A DNA stretch of 64,000 nt from Hoeflea sp. 108 (lineage in GTDB: Bacteria; Pseudomonadota; Alphaproteobacteria; Rhizobiales; Rhizobiaceae), in the NCBI RefSeq assembly GCF_000372965.1, contig NZ_KB890024.1:372001-436000 (forward strand). Reading direction: 5' to 3'. Numbering within the stretch: the first letter of the stretch is position 1; the number at the start of each line of letters is the position of its first letter. The translations under genes and the position numbers were made by a program. Positions 23,602 to 33,067 of this stretch are shown one piece after another. Under the pieces are notes generated by a model. The model did no database searches and was not told the DNA's origin. It saw nothing but the letters and a program-made list of their open reading frames with translations.

Positions 23602-24912
23602 ATGAAACTGACCACGCTCATTCTGGGCCTGTGTGGTGCGAGCGCGCTTGCGTTCGCCGCGCACGCCGAAACGATCACCATCGCCACGGTCAACAATGGC
23701 GACATGATCCGCATGCAGAAGCTGACGGACGACTTCAAAGCCAAGAATCCCGGGATTGACCTGCAATGGGTCACGCTCGAAGAGAACGTGCTGCGCGAGC
23801 GTGTCACCACCGACATTGCCACCAAGGGCGGGCAGTACGACGTCATGACCATCGGCACCTACGAGGTTCCGATCTGGGCCAAGCAGCAGTGGCTTCTCCC
23901 GCTCGACAATCTTGGTGCCGACTATGACGCAGCCGACATCATCCCGGCCATCGCCGGTGGCCTGTCGGCCGACGGCAAGCTCTACGCCGCGCCCTTCTAC
24001 GGCGAGAGTTCCTTCGTCATGTACCGCAAGGACCTGATGGACAAGGCCGGCCTCAAGATGCCGGAGGCACCGACCTGGGAGTTCATCGGCGAGGCGGCGC
24101 GCAAGATGACCGACCGCGCCAATGACATCAACGGCGTCTGCCTGCGCGGCAAGGCTGGCTGGGGCGAGAACATGGCCTTCCTGACCGCCATGTCCAACTC
24201 CTTCGGAGCCCGCTGGTTCGATGAGAAGTGGCAGCCGCAGTTCGACCAGCCCGAATGGAAGAACACACTGGACTTCTACGTCAAGCTGATGAACGACGCC
24301 GGCCCGCAGGGTGCGTCCTCGAACGGCTTCAACGAGAACCTGGCGCTGTTCCAGCAGGGCAAGTGCGGCATGTGGATCGACGCCACCGTCGCCGCCTCCT
24401 TCGTCTCCGATCCGAAGAACTCGACCGTCGCCGACAAGGTTGGCTATGCGCTGGCGCCCGACAATGGCCTCGGCAAGCGCGGCAACTGGCTGTGGGCCTG
24501 GTCGCTCGGCATTCCTGCCGGCACGCAGAAGGCAGCGGCGGCTGAAAAGTTCGTCGCCTGGGCGACCGGCAAGGGTTATCTCGACCTCGTCGCCTCGAAG
24601 GAAGGCTGGGCCAACGTTCCTCCTGGAACGCGTACCTCGCTCTACAACAATCCCGAATATGAGAAGGCGGCACCCTTCGCCAAGATGACGCTCGACTCGA
24701 TCAATTCGGCCGACCCGACCAAGCCCACCGTCAAGCCGGTGCCCTATGTCGGCGTCCAGTTCGTGGCCATCCCCGAGTTCCAGGGATTGGGCACGACGGT
24801 TGGCCAGCTGTTCTCGGCGGCACTAGCCGGCCAGACCTCGGTCGATGACGCTCTGGCCCAGGCCCAGCAGGTCTCGGTCCGCGAGATGACCCGCGCCGGC
24901 TACATCAAATAA
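23602..24912 (+). CDS. smoE: Sorbitol/mannitol ABC transporter substrate-binding protein
   Basis: A 436-residue family 1 extracellular binding protein. The start ATG 23602 has GGAGG at an ideal distance. The signal peptide MKLTTLILGLCGASALAFAAHA is followed by ETITIATVNNGDMIRMQKLTDDF and the polyol-binding-protein blocks YAAPFYGESSFVMYRKDLMDKAGL and GKRGNWLWAWSLGIPAGTQKAAAAEKFV. It delivers sugar alcohols to SmoFG. Polyol specificity is inferred from the two dehydrogenases encoded in the same operon. Confidence 0.93.
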   Translation: MKLTTLILGLCGASALAFAAHAETITIATVNNGDMIRMQKLTDDFKAKNPGIDLQWVTLEENVLRERVTTDIATKGGQYDVMTIGTYEVPIWAKQQWLLPLDNLGADYDAADIIPAIAGGLSADGKLYAAPFYGESSFVMYRKDLMDKAGLKMPEAPTWEFIGEAARKMTDRANDINGVCLRGKAGWGENMAFLTAMSNSFGARWFDEKWQPQFDQPEWKNTLDFYVKLMNDAGPQGASSNGFNENLALFQQGKCGMWIDATVAASFVSDPKNSTVADKVGYALAPDNGLGKRGNWLWAWSLGIPAGTQKAAAAEKFVAWATGKGYLDLVASKEGWANVPPGTRTSLYNNPEYEKAAPFAKMTLDSINSADPTKPTVKPVPYVGVQFVAIPEFQGLGTTVGQLFSAALAGQTSVDDALAQAQQVSVREMTRAGYIK

Positions 24913-24933
24913 GCAGGGACCTCCCCCAGCCTC

Positions 24934-24960
24934 GGCCGCCCGTTTCCCAGTCGGGCGGCC
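24934..24960 (+). other. Intercistronic hairpin between smoE and smoF
   Basis: GGCCGCCCG and CGGGCGGCC form a perfect 9-bp stem with a 9-base loop, followed by ACCTTTTCC. It lies in the 85-base gap after the binding-protein gene. Such hairpins often protect the upstream message from decay or cause partial termination, so that binding protein is made in excess of permease. Confidence 0.65.
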
Positions 24961-24997
24961 ACCTTTTCCGATCCGCCCTGATGCAGAGGTGATCGCC

Positions 24998-25870
24998 ATG
25001 GCTACCCGACAGACCCGCACGCTGGCGCGCTTCATGATGGCGCCTTCCGTCATCCTGCTGTTCATCTGGATGATCGTGCCACTGGCAATGACCTTGTGGT
25101 TCTCGTTCCAGAACTACAACCTGCTCAATCCAGGCAATGTCAGCTTCGCCGGCCTGTTCAACTACAAGTATTTCTACACCGACCCGGCCTTCTTCCAGTC
25201 GATCTGGAACACGCTGCTGATCGTCGGCGGGGTGCTTCTGATCACCGTCATTGGCGGCATCGCGCTGGCACTGCTGCTCGACCAGCCGATGTTCGGCCAG
25301 GGCATCGTGCGCATCCTTGTCATTTCACCGTTCTTCGTCATGCCGCCGGTGGCAGCGCTTGTGTGGAAGAACATGATCATGCACCCCGGCTACGGTGTGC
25401 TCGCCGACATCAACAGGACCTTTGGGCTCAAGCCCGTCGACTGGTTTGCGCAATATCCGCTGCTGTCGATCATCATCATCGTTGCCTGGCAGTGGCTGCC
25501 TTTTGCGACGCTGATCCTGTTGACGGCGCTGCAGTCGCTGGATGGCGAGCAGAAGGAAGCCGCCGAGATGGATGGTGCGGGCTTCGTCAGCCGCTTCATC
25601 TACCTGACCATTCCGCATATCTCGCGCGCCATCACGGTGGTCATCCTGATCCAGACCATCTTCCTGCTCGGCGTCTACGCCGAGATCCTGGTCACCACCA
25701 ATGGCGGCCCGGGCTATGCCTCCACCAACCTGCCGTTCCTGATCTATCGCACGGCACTGCTCGGCTACGACGTCGGCGGCGCCTCGGCCGGCGGCATCAT
25801 CGCCGTCATCCTTGCCAACATCGTCGCCTTCTTCCTGATGCGCGCCGTCGGCAAGAACCTGGACAAGTGA
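24998..25870 (+). CDS. smoF: Sorbitol/mannitol ABC transporter permease 1
   Basis: A 290-residue MalF-type inner-membrane permease with six predicted helices. The EAA loop reads EAAEMDGAGFVSRFIYLTIPHIS. ATG 24998 (MATRQTRTLARFMMAPS) is preferred over GTG 24989 because GAGG lies eight bases before it. It pairs with SmoG; the next gene starts ten bases after its stop. Confidence 0.94.
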   Translation: MATRQTRTLARFMMAPSVILLFIWMIVPLAMTLWFSFQNYNLLNPGNVSFAGLFNYKYFYTDPAFFQSIWNTLLIVGGVLLITVIGGIALALLLDQPMFGQGIVRILVISPFFVMPPVAALVWKNMIMHPGYGVLADINRTFGLKPVDWFAQYPLLSIIIIVAWQWLPFATLILLTALQSLDGEQKEAAEMDGAGFVSRFIYLTIPHISRAITVVILIQTIFLLGVYAEILVTTNGGPGYASTNLPFLIYRTALLGYDVGGASAGGIIAVILANIVAFFLMRAVGKNLDK

Positions 25871-25880
25871 GGAGGAACCG

Positions 25881-26705
25881 ATGGCCCGCGCAGTCTCGAC
25901 CAGACGCAAGATCGGCTTCACCGTGGCCGCCTGGGTGGTTGCCTTGCTGATCTTCTTCCCGATCCTCTACACCATCATCACCAGCTTCAAGTCGGAGAGC
26001 GAAGCGATTGCCGGCTTCAGCCTGATCCCGTCGGGCACGCTGGAGAGTTATGCCGAGGTCCAGGCGCAGAGCAACTATTTCAAGTTCTTCCTGAATTCGG
26101 TGATCATCGCCGTCGGCTCGACCATCCTGGCGTTGCTGATCGCCATTCCCGCCGCCTGGTCGATGGCGTTCTCGCCGACGAAGCGGACCAAGGACATCCT
26201 GATGTGGATGCTCTCCACCAAGATGATGCCTGCGGTCGCCGTGCTGGTGCCGATCTACCTGATCTTCCGCGACACGCATCTGCTCGATACCCGCATCGGC
26301 CTGACTGTCATGCTGATGCTGATCAACCTGCCGATCGTGGTGTGGATGCTCTACACCTACTTCCGCGAAATTCCCGGCGAGATCCTTGAAGCCGCGCGCA
26401 TGGACGGCGCCACGCTCTGGGGCGAGATCGTCTATGTGCTGACGCCGATGGCGGTGCCGGGCATCGCTTCGACCATGCTGCTAAACATCATCCTGGCATG
26501 GAACGAGGCCTTCTGGACCATCCGCCTGACCACCACCAACGCCGCGCCGCTGACCGCCTTCATCGCGTCGTTCTCCAGTCCGCAAGGGCTGTTCTGGGCC
26601 AAGCTGTCGGCCGCATCGACTTTGGCCATCGCACCGATCCTGATCATGGGCTGGTTCTCCCAGCGCCAGCTTGTCCGCGGCCTGACCTTTGGCGCCGTGA
26701 AGTAG
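25881..26705 (+). CDS. smoG: Sorbitol/mannitol ABC transporter permease 2
   Basis: A 274-residue MalG-type permease with six predicted helices and the EAA loop EAARMDGATLWGEIVYVLTPMA. The N-terminus (RKIGFTVAAWVVALLIFFPILYTIITSFKSE) is typical of the second permease of carbohydrate importers. AGGAGG precedes the start. It forms the channel with SmoF and is followed by the ATPase gene. Confidence 0.94.
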   Translation: MARAVSTRRKIGFTVAAWVVALLIFFPILYTIITSFKSESEAIAGFSLIPSGTLESYAEVQAQSNYFKFFLNSVIIAVGSTILALLIAIPAAWSMAFSPTKRTKDILMWMLSTKMMPAVAVLVPIYLIFRDTHLLDTRIGLTVMLMLINLPIVVWMLYTYFREIPGEILEAARMDGATLWGEIVYVLTPMAVPGIASTMLLNIILAWNEAFWTIRLTTTNAAPLTAFIASFSSPQGLFWAKLSAASTLAIAPILIMGWFSQRQLVRGLTFGAVK

Positions 26706-26723
26706 ACCCCGCGGGAGGAAACC

Positions 26724-27722
26724 ATGGGAAACATCAATCTCAAAAAAGTGTCGAAGTCCTTCGGCGCAACCACCATCATCCCCAACATCGATCTGGAGAT
26801 CGAAGACGGCGAGTTCGTCGTCTTCGTCGGCCCCTCGGGCTGCGGCAAGTCGACATTGCTCAGGCTGATCGCCGGGCTGGAGGACACCTCCGCCGGCACG
26901 ATCAGCATCGACGGCCGCGACGTCACCGACGAGGCGCCGGCCAAGCGCCGGCTGGCGATGGTGTTCCAGTCCTATGCGCTCTACCCGCATATGAGCGTCT
27001 ACAAGAACATCGCCTTTCCGCTGAAGATGGCGGGCGAGGACGTTGCTGCCATCGACAAGAAGGTCAAGGATGCGGCGCGCGTTCTCAATCTCACCAACTA
27101 TCTCGAGCGCCGGCCGGGCCAGCTCTCGGGTGGCCAGCGCCAGCGCGTCGCCATCGGCCGCGCCATCGTCCGCCAGCCCTCCGCCTTCCTGTTCGACGAG
27201 CCGCTGTCGAACCTCGACGCTGCCTTGCGCGGCACGATGCGGCTCGAGATCAGCGAGCTTCACCACCAGCTCAAGACCACCATGATCTACGTCACCCACG
27301 ACCAGGTCGAAGCGATGACCATGGCCGACAAGATCGTCGTGCTCAACGCCGGCAACATCGAGCAGGTCGGCTCGCCGATGGAACTCTACAAGTCGCCGAG
27401 GAACCTGTTCGTCGCGGGTTTCATAGGCTCGCCCAAGATGAACCTCATCAACGGCGCAGCGGCTGCCAAACACGGTGCGACGACGATCGGCGTTCGGCCC
27501 GAGCATCTCGGCATTTCGACGACTGCAGGCGAATGGAAGGCAACCGTCGGCGTTGCCGAGCATCTCGGCTCCGATACCTTCCTGCATGTGCACGCCGATG
27601 ATGTCGGTCCGCTGACGGTCCGCGCCGACGGCGAGATCGCGGTCCATCACGGCGAGACGGTCTTCCTGACGCCGAGCCCCGCCAAGGTCCATCGCTTCGA
27701 CGCCGAAGGGAGAGCGATGTGA
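26724..27722 (+). CDS. smoK: Polyol ABC transporter ATP-binding protein (MalK/UgpC type)
   Basis: A 332-residue ATPase of the CUT1 class: Walker A GPSGCGKST (33-41), signature LSGGQRQRVAIGRA, Walker B AFLFDEPLSNLD, and the switch His in YVTHDQVEAMTMAD. The C-terminal TOBE-like region (IGVRPEHLGISTTAG...VAEHLGSDTFLHV) is present, as in MalK-type regulatory ATPases. Its stop overlaps the GTG of smoS by three bases. Confidence 0.95.
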   Translation: MGNINLKKVSKSFGATTIIPNIDLEIEDGEFVVFVGPSGCGKSTLLRLIAGLEDTSAGTISIDGRDVTDEAPAKRRLAMVFQSYALYPHMSVYKNIAFPLKMAGEDVAAIDKKVKDAARVLNLTNYLERRPGQLSGGQRQRVAIGRAIVRQPSAFLFDEPLSNLDAALRGTMRLEISELHHQLKTTMIYVTHDQVEAMTMADKIVVLNAGNIEQVGSPMELYKSPRNLFVAGFIGSPKMNLINGAAAAKHGATTIGVRPEHLGISTTAGEWKATVGVAEHLGSDTFLHVHADDVGPLTVRADGEIAVHHGETVFLTPSPAKVHRFDAEGRAM

Positions 27723-28495
27723 ACGGACGGTTGCAGGGCAAATCGGCGCTGATAACAGGCGCCGCGCGCGGCATCGGCCGGGTTTTCGCCGAGGCCTATG
27801 TCGGCGAAGGCGCAACCGTCGCCATCGCCGACATCAACCTGGAGGCCGCCGAAAGGACTGCCGCCGAGATCGGCCCGTCCGCTTATGCCGTAAGGCTCGA
27901 TGTCACCGACCAGGCATCGATAGAGGCCGCGATCAAATCCGTCGAAGCCCGCTGCGGCGGCATCGACATCCTGGTCAACAACGCGGCGCTGTTCGATCTG
28001 GCGCCGATCGTGGAAATCGGCAGGGCAAGTTACGACAGGCTGTTTTCAGTCAATGTCGCCGGCACGCTGTTCATGCTGCAGGCGGCGGCGAGGTCGATGA
28101 TCTCGGCCGGCAAGGGCGGCAAGATCATCAACATGGCAAGCCAGGCCGGCCGGCGCGGCGAGGCGCTCGTCGCCGTCTATTGCGCCACCAAGGCGGCCGT
28201 CATCAGCCTGACCCAGTCGGCCGGGCTCGACCTCATCAAGCATCGCATCAACGTCAACGCCATCGCCCCCGGCGTGGTCGACGGCGAACATTGGGACCAT
28301 GTCGATGAACTGTTCGCCCGATACGAAAACCGCCCGCGCGGCGAGAAAAAGCGCCTTGTCGGCGAGGCCGTCCCCTTCGGCCGCATGGGCACGGCGCAGG
28401 ACCTTGTCGGCATGGCGATTTTCCTCGCTGGGCCGGAGAGCGAGTACGTCGTCGCCCAGACCTACAACGTCGATGGCGGCAACTGGATGAGTTGA
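27719..28495 (+). CDS. smoS: Sorbitol dehydrogenase, short-chain dehydrogenase family
   Basis: 258 residues. The SDR cofactor motif TGAARGIG is at 13-20, NNAA near 90, and the catalytic Ser142, Tyr155 and Lys159 (YCATK). The sequence and operon position match SmoS, which oxidises D-sorbitol to D-fructose, or galactitol to tagatose, with NAD. Translation begins at a GTG that overlaps the smoK stop, so the two are coupled. A mosaic repeat, not a gene, follows before mtlK. Confidence 0.93.
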   Translation: MNGRLQGKSALITGAARGIGRVFAEAYVGEGATVAIADINLEAAERTAAEIGPSAYAVRLDVTDQASIEAAIKSVEARCGGIDILVNNAALFDLAPIVEIGRASYDRLFSVNVAGTLFMLQAAARSMISAGKGGKIINMASQAGRRGEALVAVYCATKAAVISLTQSAGLDLIKHRINVNAIAPGVVDGEHWDHVDELFARYENRPRGEKKRLVGEAVPFGRMGTAQDLVGMAIFLAGPESEYVVAQTYNVDGGNWMS

Positions 28496-28500
28496 ATTGT

Positions 28501-28650
28501 CCTTCTTCCCTTATGGGAGAAGGTGGCCGAGCGGAGCGAGGTCGGATGAGGGGTGTTGGCGGATCGCTGGCGTCTCACGTCTTCCAACCCCCTTCAACCG
28601 TCTCGGCGCTGCGCGCCGATCCACCTCCTCCCGCAAGGGGAGGAGGTATC
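28501..28650. repeat. Rhizobial intergenic mosaic/palindromic element (RIME-like)
   Basis: Two GC hairpins bound the element. On the left is CCTTCTTCCCTTATGGGAGAAGG, whose arms pair around TTAT. On the right ACCTCCTCCC pairs with GGGAGGAGGT (28623-28632 with 28638-28647). The segment GGCCGAGCGGAGCGAGGTCG after the left hairpin is imperfectly complementary to the stretch before the right one, so the whole folds on itself. This wording is known to me as a widespread rhizobial intergenic repeat. It sits between smoS and mtlK with no coding content. Any frame reading through it into mtlK is spurious. Confidence 0.75.
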
Positions 28651-28688
28651 GCGAACTTCGGCGCGCCCAAAAAAGAAAGCGTCGAACC

Positions 28689-30167
28689 ATGACCGTGAAA
28701 CTCTCCCTCGCAACCCTCGACCAGCTGCCGGCCAACGTCGCGCGTCCGAACTACGACCGCGCATCGCTTAAGGCTGGCATCGTCCATTTCGGCGTCGGCA
28801 ATTTTCACCGTTCGCACCAGGCGGTCTATCTCGATGAGCTGTTTGGCGCTGAGCTCGACCATGATTGGGCCATCGTCGGGGCCGGCGTGTTCGACGCCGA
28901 GGAGGCCGGTCGTCAAAAGTTGATGGCGCAGGACTGGCTGACGACAGTCGTCGAGCAGGACAGCGGCCATATGAGCGCGCGCGTCACCGGCGCCATGGTC
29001 GACTTCATCAAGCCGGGCGACACCGCGGCCATCATCGATAGCCTGGCCGATCCGTCGATCCGCATCGTCTCGCTGACGATCACCGAAGGCGGCTATTTCA
29101 TCGATCCCGCCTCAGGTGTCTTCAACCCGACCCATCCCCAGATCACCGCCGACGCCGAGAACATCACGGCGCCAAAGACGGTGTTCGGGCTGATCCTCGC
29201 CGGCCTGATGCGCCGACGCGACGAAGGTACCGTGCCTTTCACCGTCATGTCCTGCGACAACATCCCCCACAATGGCCGGGTCGCTGCGGACGCCGTGATC
29301 GGCCTGGCACGGCTCGTCGACGAAACATTTGCCGACTGGGTCAGCGAACATGTCACTTTTCCCAACAGCATGGTTGATCGCATCACGCCTGCGACCACCG
29401 ACCGCGAGCGCACGATGCTGACCGAGCAGTTCGGCATGGAAGACAGCTGGCCCGTGTTCTGCGAGCCGTTCAAGCAATGGGTGATGGAGGATCGTTTCAC
29501 CGATGGCCGGCCAGCGCTCGAAAAGGCGGGCGTCCAGTTCGTGCACGAGGTAGCACCCTTCGAGCTGATGAAGATCAGGATCCTCAATGGCGGCCACGCC
29601 ACCATCGCCTATCCGGCGGGATTGATGGACATCCACTTCGTTCACGAGGCGATGCAGCACCCGCTGGTCAGCGCCTTCCTCGCCAAGCTCGAGCGCGAGG
29701 AGATCATGCCGACCGTGCCGCCGGTGCCCGATGTCGTGCTGGAGGACTATTGCCAGCTGATCGAGCGGCGCTTCTCCAATCCCAAGATCGGCGACACCGT
29801 GCGCCGGCTCTGCCTCGACGGCTCGAACCGGCAACCCAAATTTATCATCCCGACCATCGCCGATCGGCTGAAGGCTGGCGCCGGCATATCGGGGCTAGCG
29901 CTCGAAAGCGCGTTCTGGTGCCGATACTGTTTCGGGGTCACCGATTCTGGCGCCGTCATCGAGCCGAACGACCCCAACTGGCATCGCATGCAGGCGACGG
30001 CCAAGATGGCGAAGGCAACCCCGCAGGCATGGCTCGAGATGGAGGACATCTATGGCGACGTCGGCCGGTCCCCTGATTTCGCGCAAGCCTTTGCCCACAA
30101 TCTCGACACCGTCTGGAAAGTTGGAGCCAAGGAGACGCTGACCCGCTATCTGGACGGGACGCTCTGA
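28689..30167 (+). CDS. mtlK: Mannitol 2-dehydrogenase (long-chain polyol dehydrogenase family)
   Basis: 492 residues from ATG 28689, just past the mosaic repeat; the open frame extends through the repeat but has no domain there. The protein oxidises D-mannitol, and usually D-arabinitol and sorbitol, to the ketose with NAD. The polyol-specific family motif is complete: Asn191 (CDNIPHNG), Lys295, Asn300 and His303 (KIRILNGGHA). These fall at the same numbers as the catalytic residues reported for the Pseudomonas fluorescens enzyme. Fructose or xylulose is the expected product. It is downstream of smoS in the same operon, although the repeat may weaken the link. Confidence 0.95.
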   Translation: MTVKLSLATLDQLPANVARPNYDRASLKAGIVHFGVGNFHRSHQAVYLDELFGAELDHDWAIVGAGVFDAEEAGRQKLMAQDWLTTVVEQDSGHMSARVTGAMVDFIKPGDTAAIIDSLADPSIRIVSLTITEGGYFIDPASGVFNPTHPQITADAENITAPKTVFGLILAGLMRRRDEGTVPFTVMSCDNIPHNGRVAADAVIGLARLVDETFADWVSEHVTFPNSMVDRITPATTDRERTMLTEQFGMEDSWPVFCEPFKQWVMEDRFTDGRPALEKAGVQFVHEVAPFELMKIRILNGGHATIAYPAGLMDIHFVHEAMQHPLVSAFLAKLEREEIMPTVPPVPDVVLEDYCQLIERRFSNPKIGDTVRRLCLDGSNRQPKFIIPTIADRLKAGAGISGLALESAFWCRYCFGVTDSGAVIEPNDPNWHRMQATAKMAKATPQAWLEMEDIYGDVGRSPDFAQAFAHNLDTVWKVGAKETLTRYLDGTL

Positions 30168-30309
30168 GCCAGGCCAGGTCAGCTGCTGCCGGCTGGAATT
30201 GCCCAGGACGCGCATATAGACTGCGCGCCATGGTCTCGCATGCAGAACCCGTCACAACAGAAATCCGGTCGGCATGCCCTTGCCTGCGTCGTTTCGCGGG
30301 GCGCTACTG

Positions 30310-31881
30310 ATGGCGCATTATCTCTGCGCCGTCGACGTCGGCACCGCCAGCGCCCGCGCCGGCATCTTCGATCACAGCGGTGTGCTGCTTGGCCGGGCCG
30401 AACGGCCCATCGCCATGAACCGGTCTGCCGAGGGACATGCCGAGCACGATTCCGAAGACATCTGGTCGGCCGTCTGCGCATCGGTGCAGGCTGCCCGCGC
30501 TGCTTCGGGAGCTGCCGCTGACGCAATATCGGGCATCAGCTTCGATGCCACCTGTTCCACCGTCTTTCGTGGCCGGGAAGGCGAACAGGTCTCCGTGTCC
30601 CGTAATGGCCAGAGCAGATGGGACACCATCGTCTGGCTCGACCATCGCGCTCTGGCCGAAGCCGACGAATGCACGGCGACCGGCCACGAGGTCCTGAAAT
30701 TTGTCGGCGGCGTCATGTCGCCGGAGATGACGACACCCAAGCTGATGTGGGTGAAGCGCCACCTGCCCGAGACTTGGGCGCGAACCGGCAGGCTGTTCGA
30801 CCTCGCCGACTTCCTGACCTGCAAGGCAAGCGGGTCGCTGGCGCGCTCGCAATGCACCTTGACCGCCAAATGGACCTATCTCGCTCATGAGCGCGCGGCC
30901 TGGCGGCCGGATTTCTTCGCCGCCGTCGGCCTTGCCGACATGTTCGAGCACGCCGCCCTGCCTGACCGCGCCAGCCCTGTTGGGACCGACCTCGGTCCAC
31001 TCACGGAACAGGCGGTCGAGCAACTGGGATTGACCTCAGCATGCCGTGTCGGCGCCGGTGTGATCGACGCCTTTGCCGGCGCGCTCGGCGTCGTCGGCGG
31101 CCTGCCTGACGTCGACCGGCACATGGCGCTCATCGCGGGAACGTCGAGCTGCGTCATGGCCATGTCGCGCGAGCCCCGCGCCGCGTCCGGCATCTGGGGA
31201 CCCTATTATGGAGCACCGCTACCGGGCCTGTGGCTGAGCGAAGGCGGCCAGTCGGCCACCGGGGCGCTGCTCGACCACGTCATCCGCTGGCACGGCCAGG
31301 GCGGCGAGCCGACCGCCGAAACGCATCGGCGCATCACCGACCGCATCATGCAGCTGCGCGCCATCGAGGGCCTGGACCTTGCCGGACGACTGCATGTGCT
31401 GCCCGACTTCCACGGCAACCGCTCTCCACTGGCCGACCCGCATGCTGTCGGCGTCATTAGCGGCCTCACGCTTGACGCCTCCTTCGACAGCCTCTGCCGG
31501 CTTTACTGGCGTACGGCGGTGGCGATCGCGCTCGGCATCCGCCATGTGCTCGATGCCCTGAACGCCAATGGCTACGGCATCGACACGTTGCACGTCACCG
31601 GCGGCCACACCCGCAATCCACTTCTGATGGAGCTTTATGCCGACGCCACCGGCTGCACCGTCGTCGAGCCCTCGGGCGGGGATGCCATGCTTTTGGGCAC
31701 GGCCATGATCGCCGCCACCGCCGCCGGCCACTATCCGGATTTGGCCAGCGCCTGCACGGCGATGCGCCAGCAAGGTCACCAGCGCCTGCCCAATCCTGCC
31801 GCGAGGCACCGCTTTGACCATGACTACCGCGTCTTCCTCGAAATGCACCGCCAGCGCCAGGAACTCGACAGGCTGACGTAG
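30310..31881 (+). CDS. FGGY-family carbohydrate kinase, D-ribulokinase-like
   Basis: About 523 residues from ATG 30310 (MAHYLCAVDVGTASARAGIFD); an earlier in-frame ATG at 30274 is possible. It is a two-domain actin-fold kinase. The block ALIAGTSSCVMAMSREP...GIWGPYYGAPLPGLWLSEGGQSATGALLDH is diagnostic of the D-ribulokinase (human FGGY, YpCarbK) subgroup and not of XylB xylulokinase, which usually ends smo operons. The GG and nucleotide motif VTGGHTRNPLL is near the C-terminus. Working after MtlK and SmoS it could phosphorylate a pentulose made from ribitol or arabinitol. Confidence 0.88.
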   Translation: MAHYLCAVDVGTASARAGIFDHSGVLLGRAERPIAMNRSAEGHAEHDSEDIWSAVCASVQAARAASGAAADAISGISFDATCSTVFRGREGEQVSVSRNGQSRWDTIVWLDHRALAEADECTATGHEVLKFVGGVMSPEMTTPKLMWVKRHLPETWARTGRLFDLADFLTCKASGSLARSQCTLTAKWTYLAHERAAWRPDFFAAVGLADMFEHAALPDRASPVGTDLGPLTEQAVEQLGLTSACRVGAGVIDAFAGALGVVGGLPDVDRHMALIAGTSSCVMAMSREPRAASGIWGPYYGAPLPGLWLSEGGQSATGALLDHVIRWHGQGGEPTAETHRRITDRIMQLRAIEGLDLAGRLHVLPDFHGNRSPLADPHAVGVISGLTLDASFDSLCRLYWRTAVAIALGIRHVLDALNANGYGIDTLHVTGGHTRNPLLMELYADATGCTVVEPSGGDAMLLGTAMIAATAAGHYPDLASACTAMRQQGHQRLPNPAARHRFDHDYRVFLEMHRQRQELDRLT

Positions 31882-31915
31882 CAATTCGAGCTGGCGTCAA
31901 ATGATGGCGCTGCGG

Positions 31916-33064
31916 TCAGGCCGCGACCAGTCCATTCAAGCCCTTGTTGATCGGGCGGTCGGGGAACAGGGTGCGCATGGTCAGCACTGGATCGAGGCGC
32001 AGGCTTTCAGCGGCCACGGTTGCGATCAGTGTGTCGAGGTCGAGCGTGGGCGCGAGGTCGCGACCCTGGTAGAGCGCTGCCTGCGCTAGACCCGGCCAGT
32101 CGGCCAGCACCCGTCCGCCCTTGACCGCGCCGCCGATCAGCATCGCAGACGAGGCGGTGCCGTGGTCGGTGCCGCCGGTGCCGTTGGCGGCGGCGGTGCG
32201 CCCGAACTCTGTCGCCACCAGCACCGTCGTCTGGTTCCAGGCGTCGCCGAGCTGGTCCTTCATTGCGCCAATAAGCGTATCCAGGCCGCGCAGCTGCGCG
32301 GCGAGCCGGCCCTTCTGGGCGCTGTGCGTGTCCCAGCCGCCGGTTTCGATCATGGCGATGCGCGGACCGTCTGGCCGGGCAAGGAATTCGCCCGCCGTCT
32401 TGCCGACGCCTGCCGGATCCTGGCGCGCCTGGGCGTCGGTGGCGAGGCCACGCGTTTCCATGGCCCGGCTCCACAATTTGTGCAGCTCGGGGTCGGCGTC
32501 ATAAAGCGCGCCGACACGCATCAACAGATCGTCGGGCGCCTCCGGTAGCGCTGAAGGCGCATAGGACGAGACCGGGGCGGCACCGCGCAGCGCCAGCGGA
32601 ATGGTCGGCGCAAACGCGATCGCCTCCTCCTTGGATTTGGGCAGGAGCGTCGCCAGGCGGTTCAGCCAGCCATCCTTGAATTCGTAGGGGCTCGAGCCGC
32701 CGCTTTCCAGAACGTTCTGGCCGTCGAAATGCGAGCGCTCGCGATAGGGCGAGGCGACGGCCTGCACGAACAGCGCCTGCTTGTCGCCATAGAGCCCCGC
32801 CAACCGCTCGAGCGATGGATGCAGGCCGAACATGCCGTCGAGTTTGTGCAGGCTTGCGGTGTCGAGCGCCAGCTGGCCGCGTAAGCCGTCGAGCGCAGGG
32901 TCGCCATAGGGAATGACCGTCTCAAGCCCGTCGGCCGCGCCGCGCTGGATGATGAAGACGAAGCGGCGCTCGCTCTGGACATTGGCGAAGACCAGGCGCG
33001 GCGCGATCAGCAGCGCGGCAGCACCCAAGGTTGCCGAGGTCAGGAACTGGCGGCGGTGGATCAT
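31916..33064 (-). CDS. DUF1501 exported protein (sulfatase/alkaline phosphatase-like fold)
   Basis: 382 residues. The N-terminus MIHRRQFLTSATLGAAALLIAP is a twin-arginine-type signal (RRQFL), so it is probably exported folded. It has the family landmarks FIIQRGAADGLETVIPYGDP, GWDTHSAQKGRLAAQLRGLD, TEFGRTAAANGTGGTDHGTASSA and GGRVLADWPGL. The family resembles the alkaline-phosphatase superfamily but its activity is unknown. It is the last gene of the five-gene ECF operon and starts four bases after the DUF1800 stop, with AGAGGAG as ribosome site. Confidence 0.93.
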   Translation of the reverse strand: MIHRRQFLTSATLGAAALLIAPRLVFANVQSERRFVFIIQRGAADGLETVIPYGDPALDGLRGQLALDTASLHKLDGMFGLHPSLERLAGLYGDKQALFVQAVASPYRERSHFDGQNVLESGGSSPYEFKDGWLNRLATLLPKSKEEAIAFAPTIPLALRGAAPVSSYAPSALPEAPDDLLMRVGALYDADPELHKLWSRAMETRGLATDAQARQDPAGVGKTAGEFLARPDGPRIAMIETGGWDTHSAQKGRLAAQLRGLDTLIGAMKDQLGDAWNQTTVLVATEFGRTAAANGTGGTDHGTASSAMLIGGAVKGGRVLADWPGLAQAALYQGRDLAPTLDLDTLIATVAAESLRLDPVLTMRTLFPDRPINKGLNGLVAA

Positions 33065-33067
33065 GGC

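Noticed and set aside
28497..28688. Upstream extension of the mannitol dehydrogenase
   Set aside because: The codons run through an intergenic mosaic repeat; ATG 28689 gives the known family N-terminus and aligns the catalytic residues.
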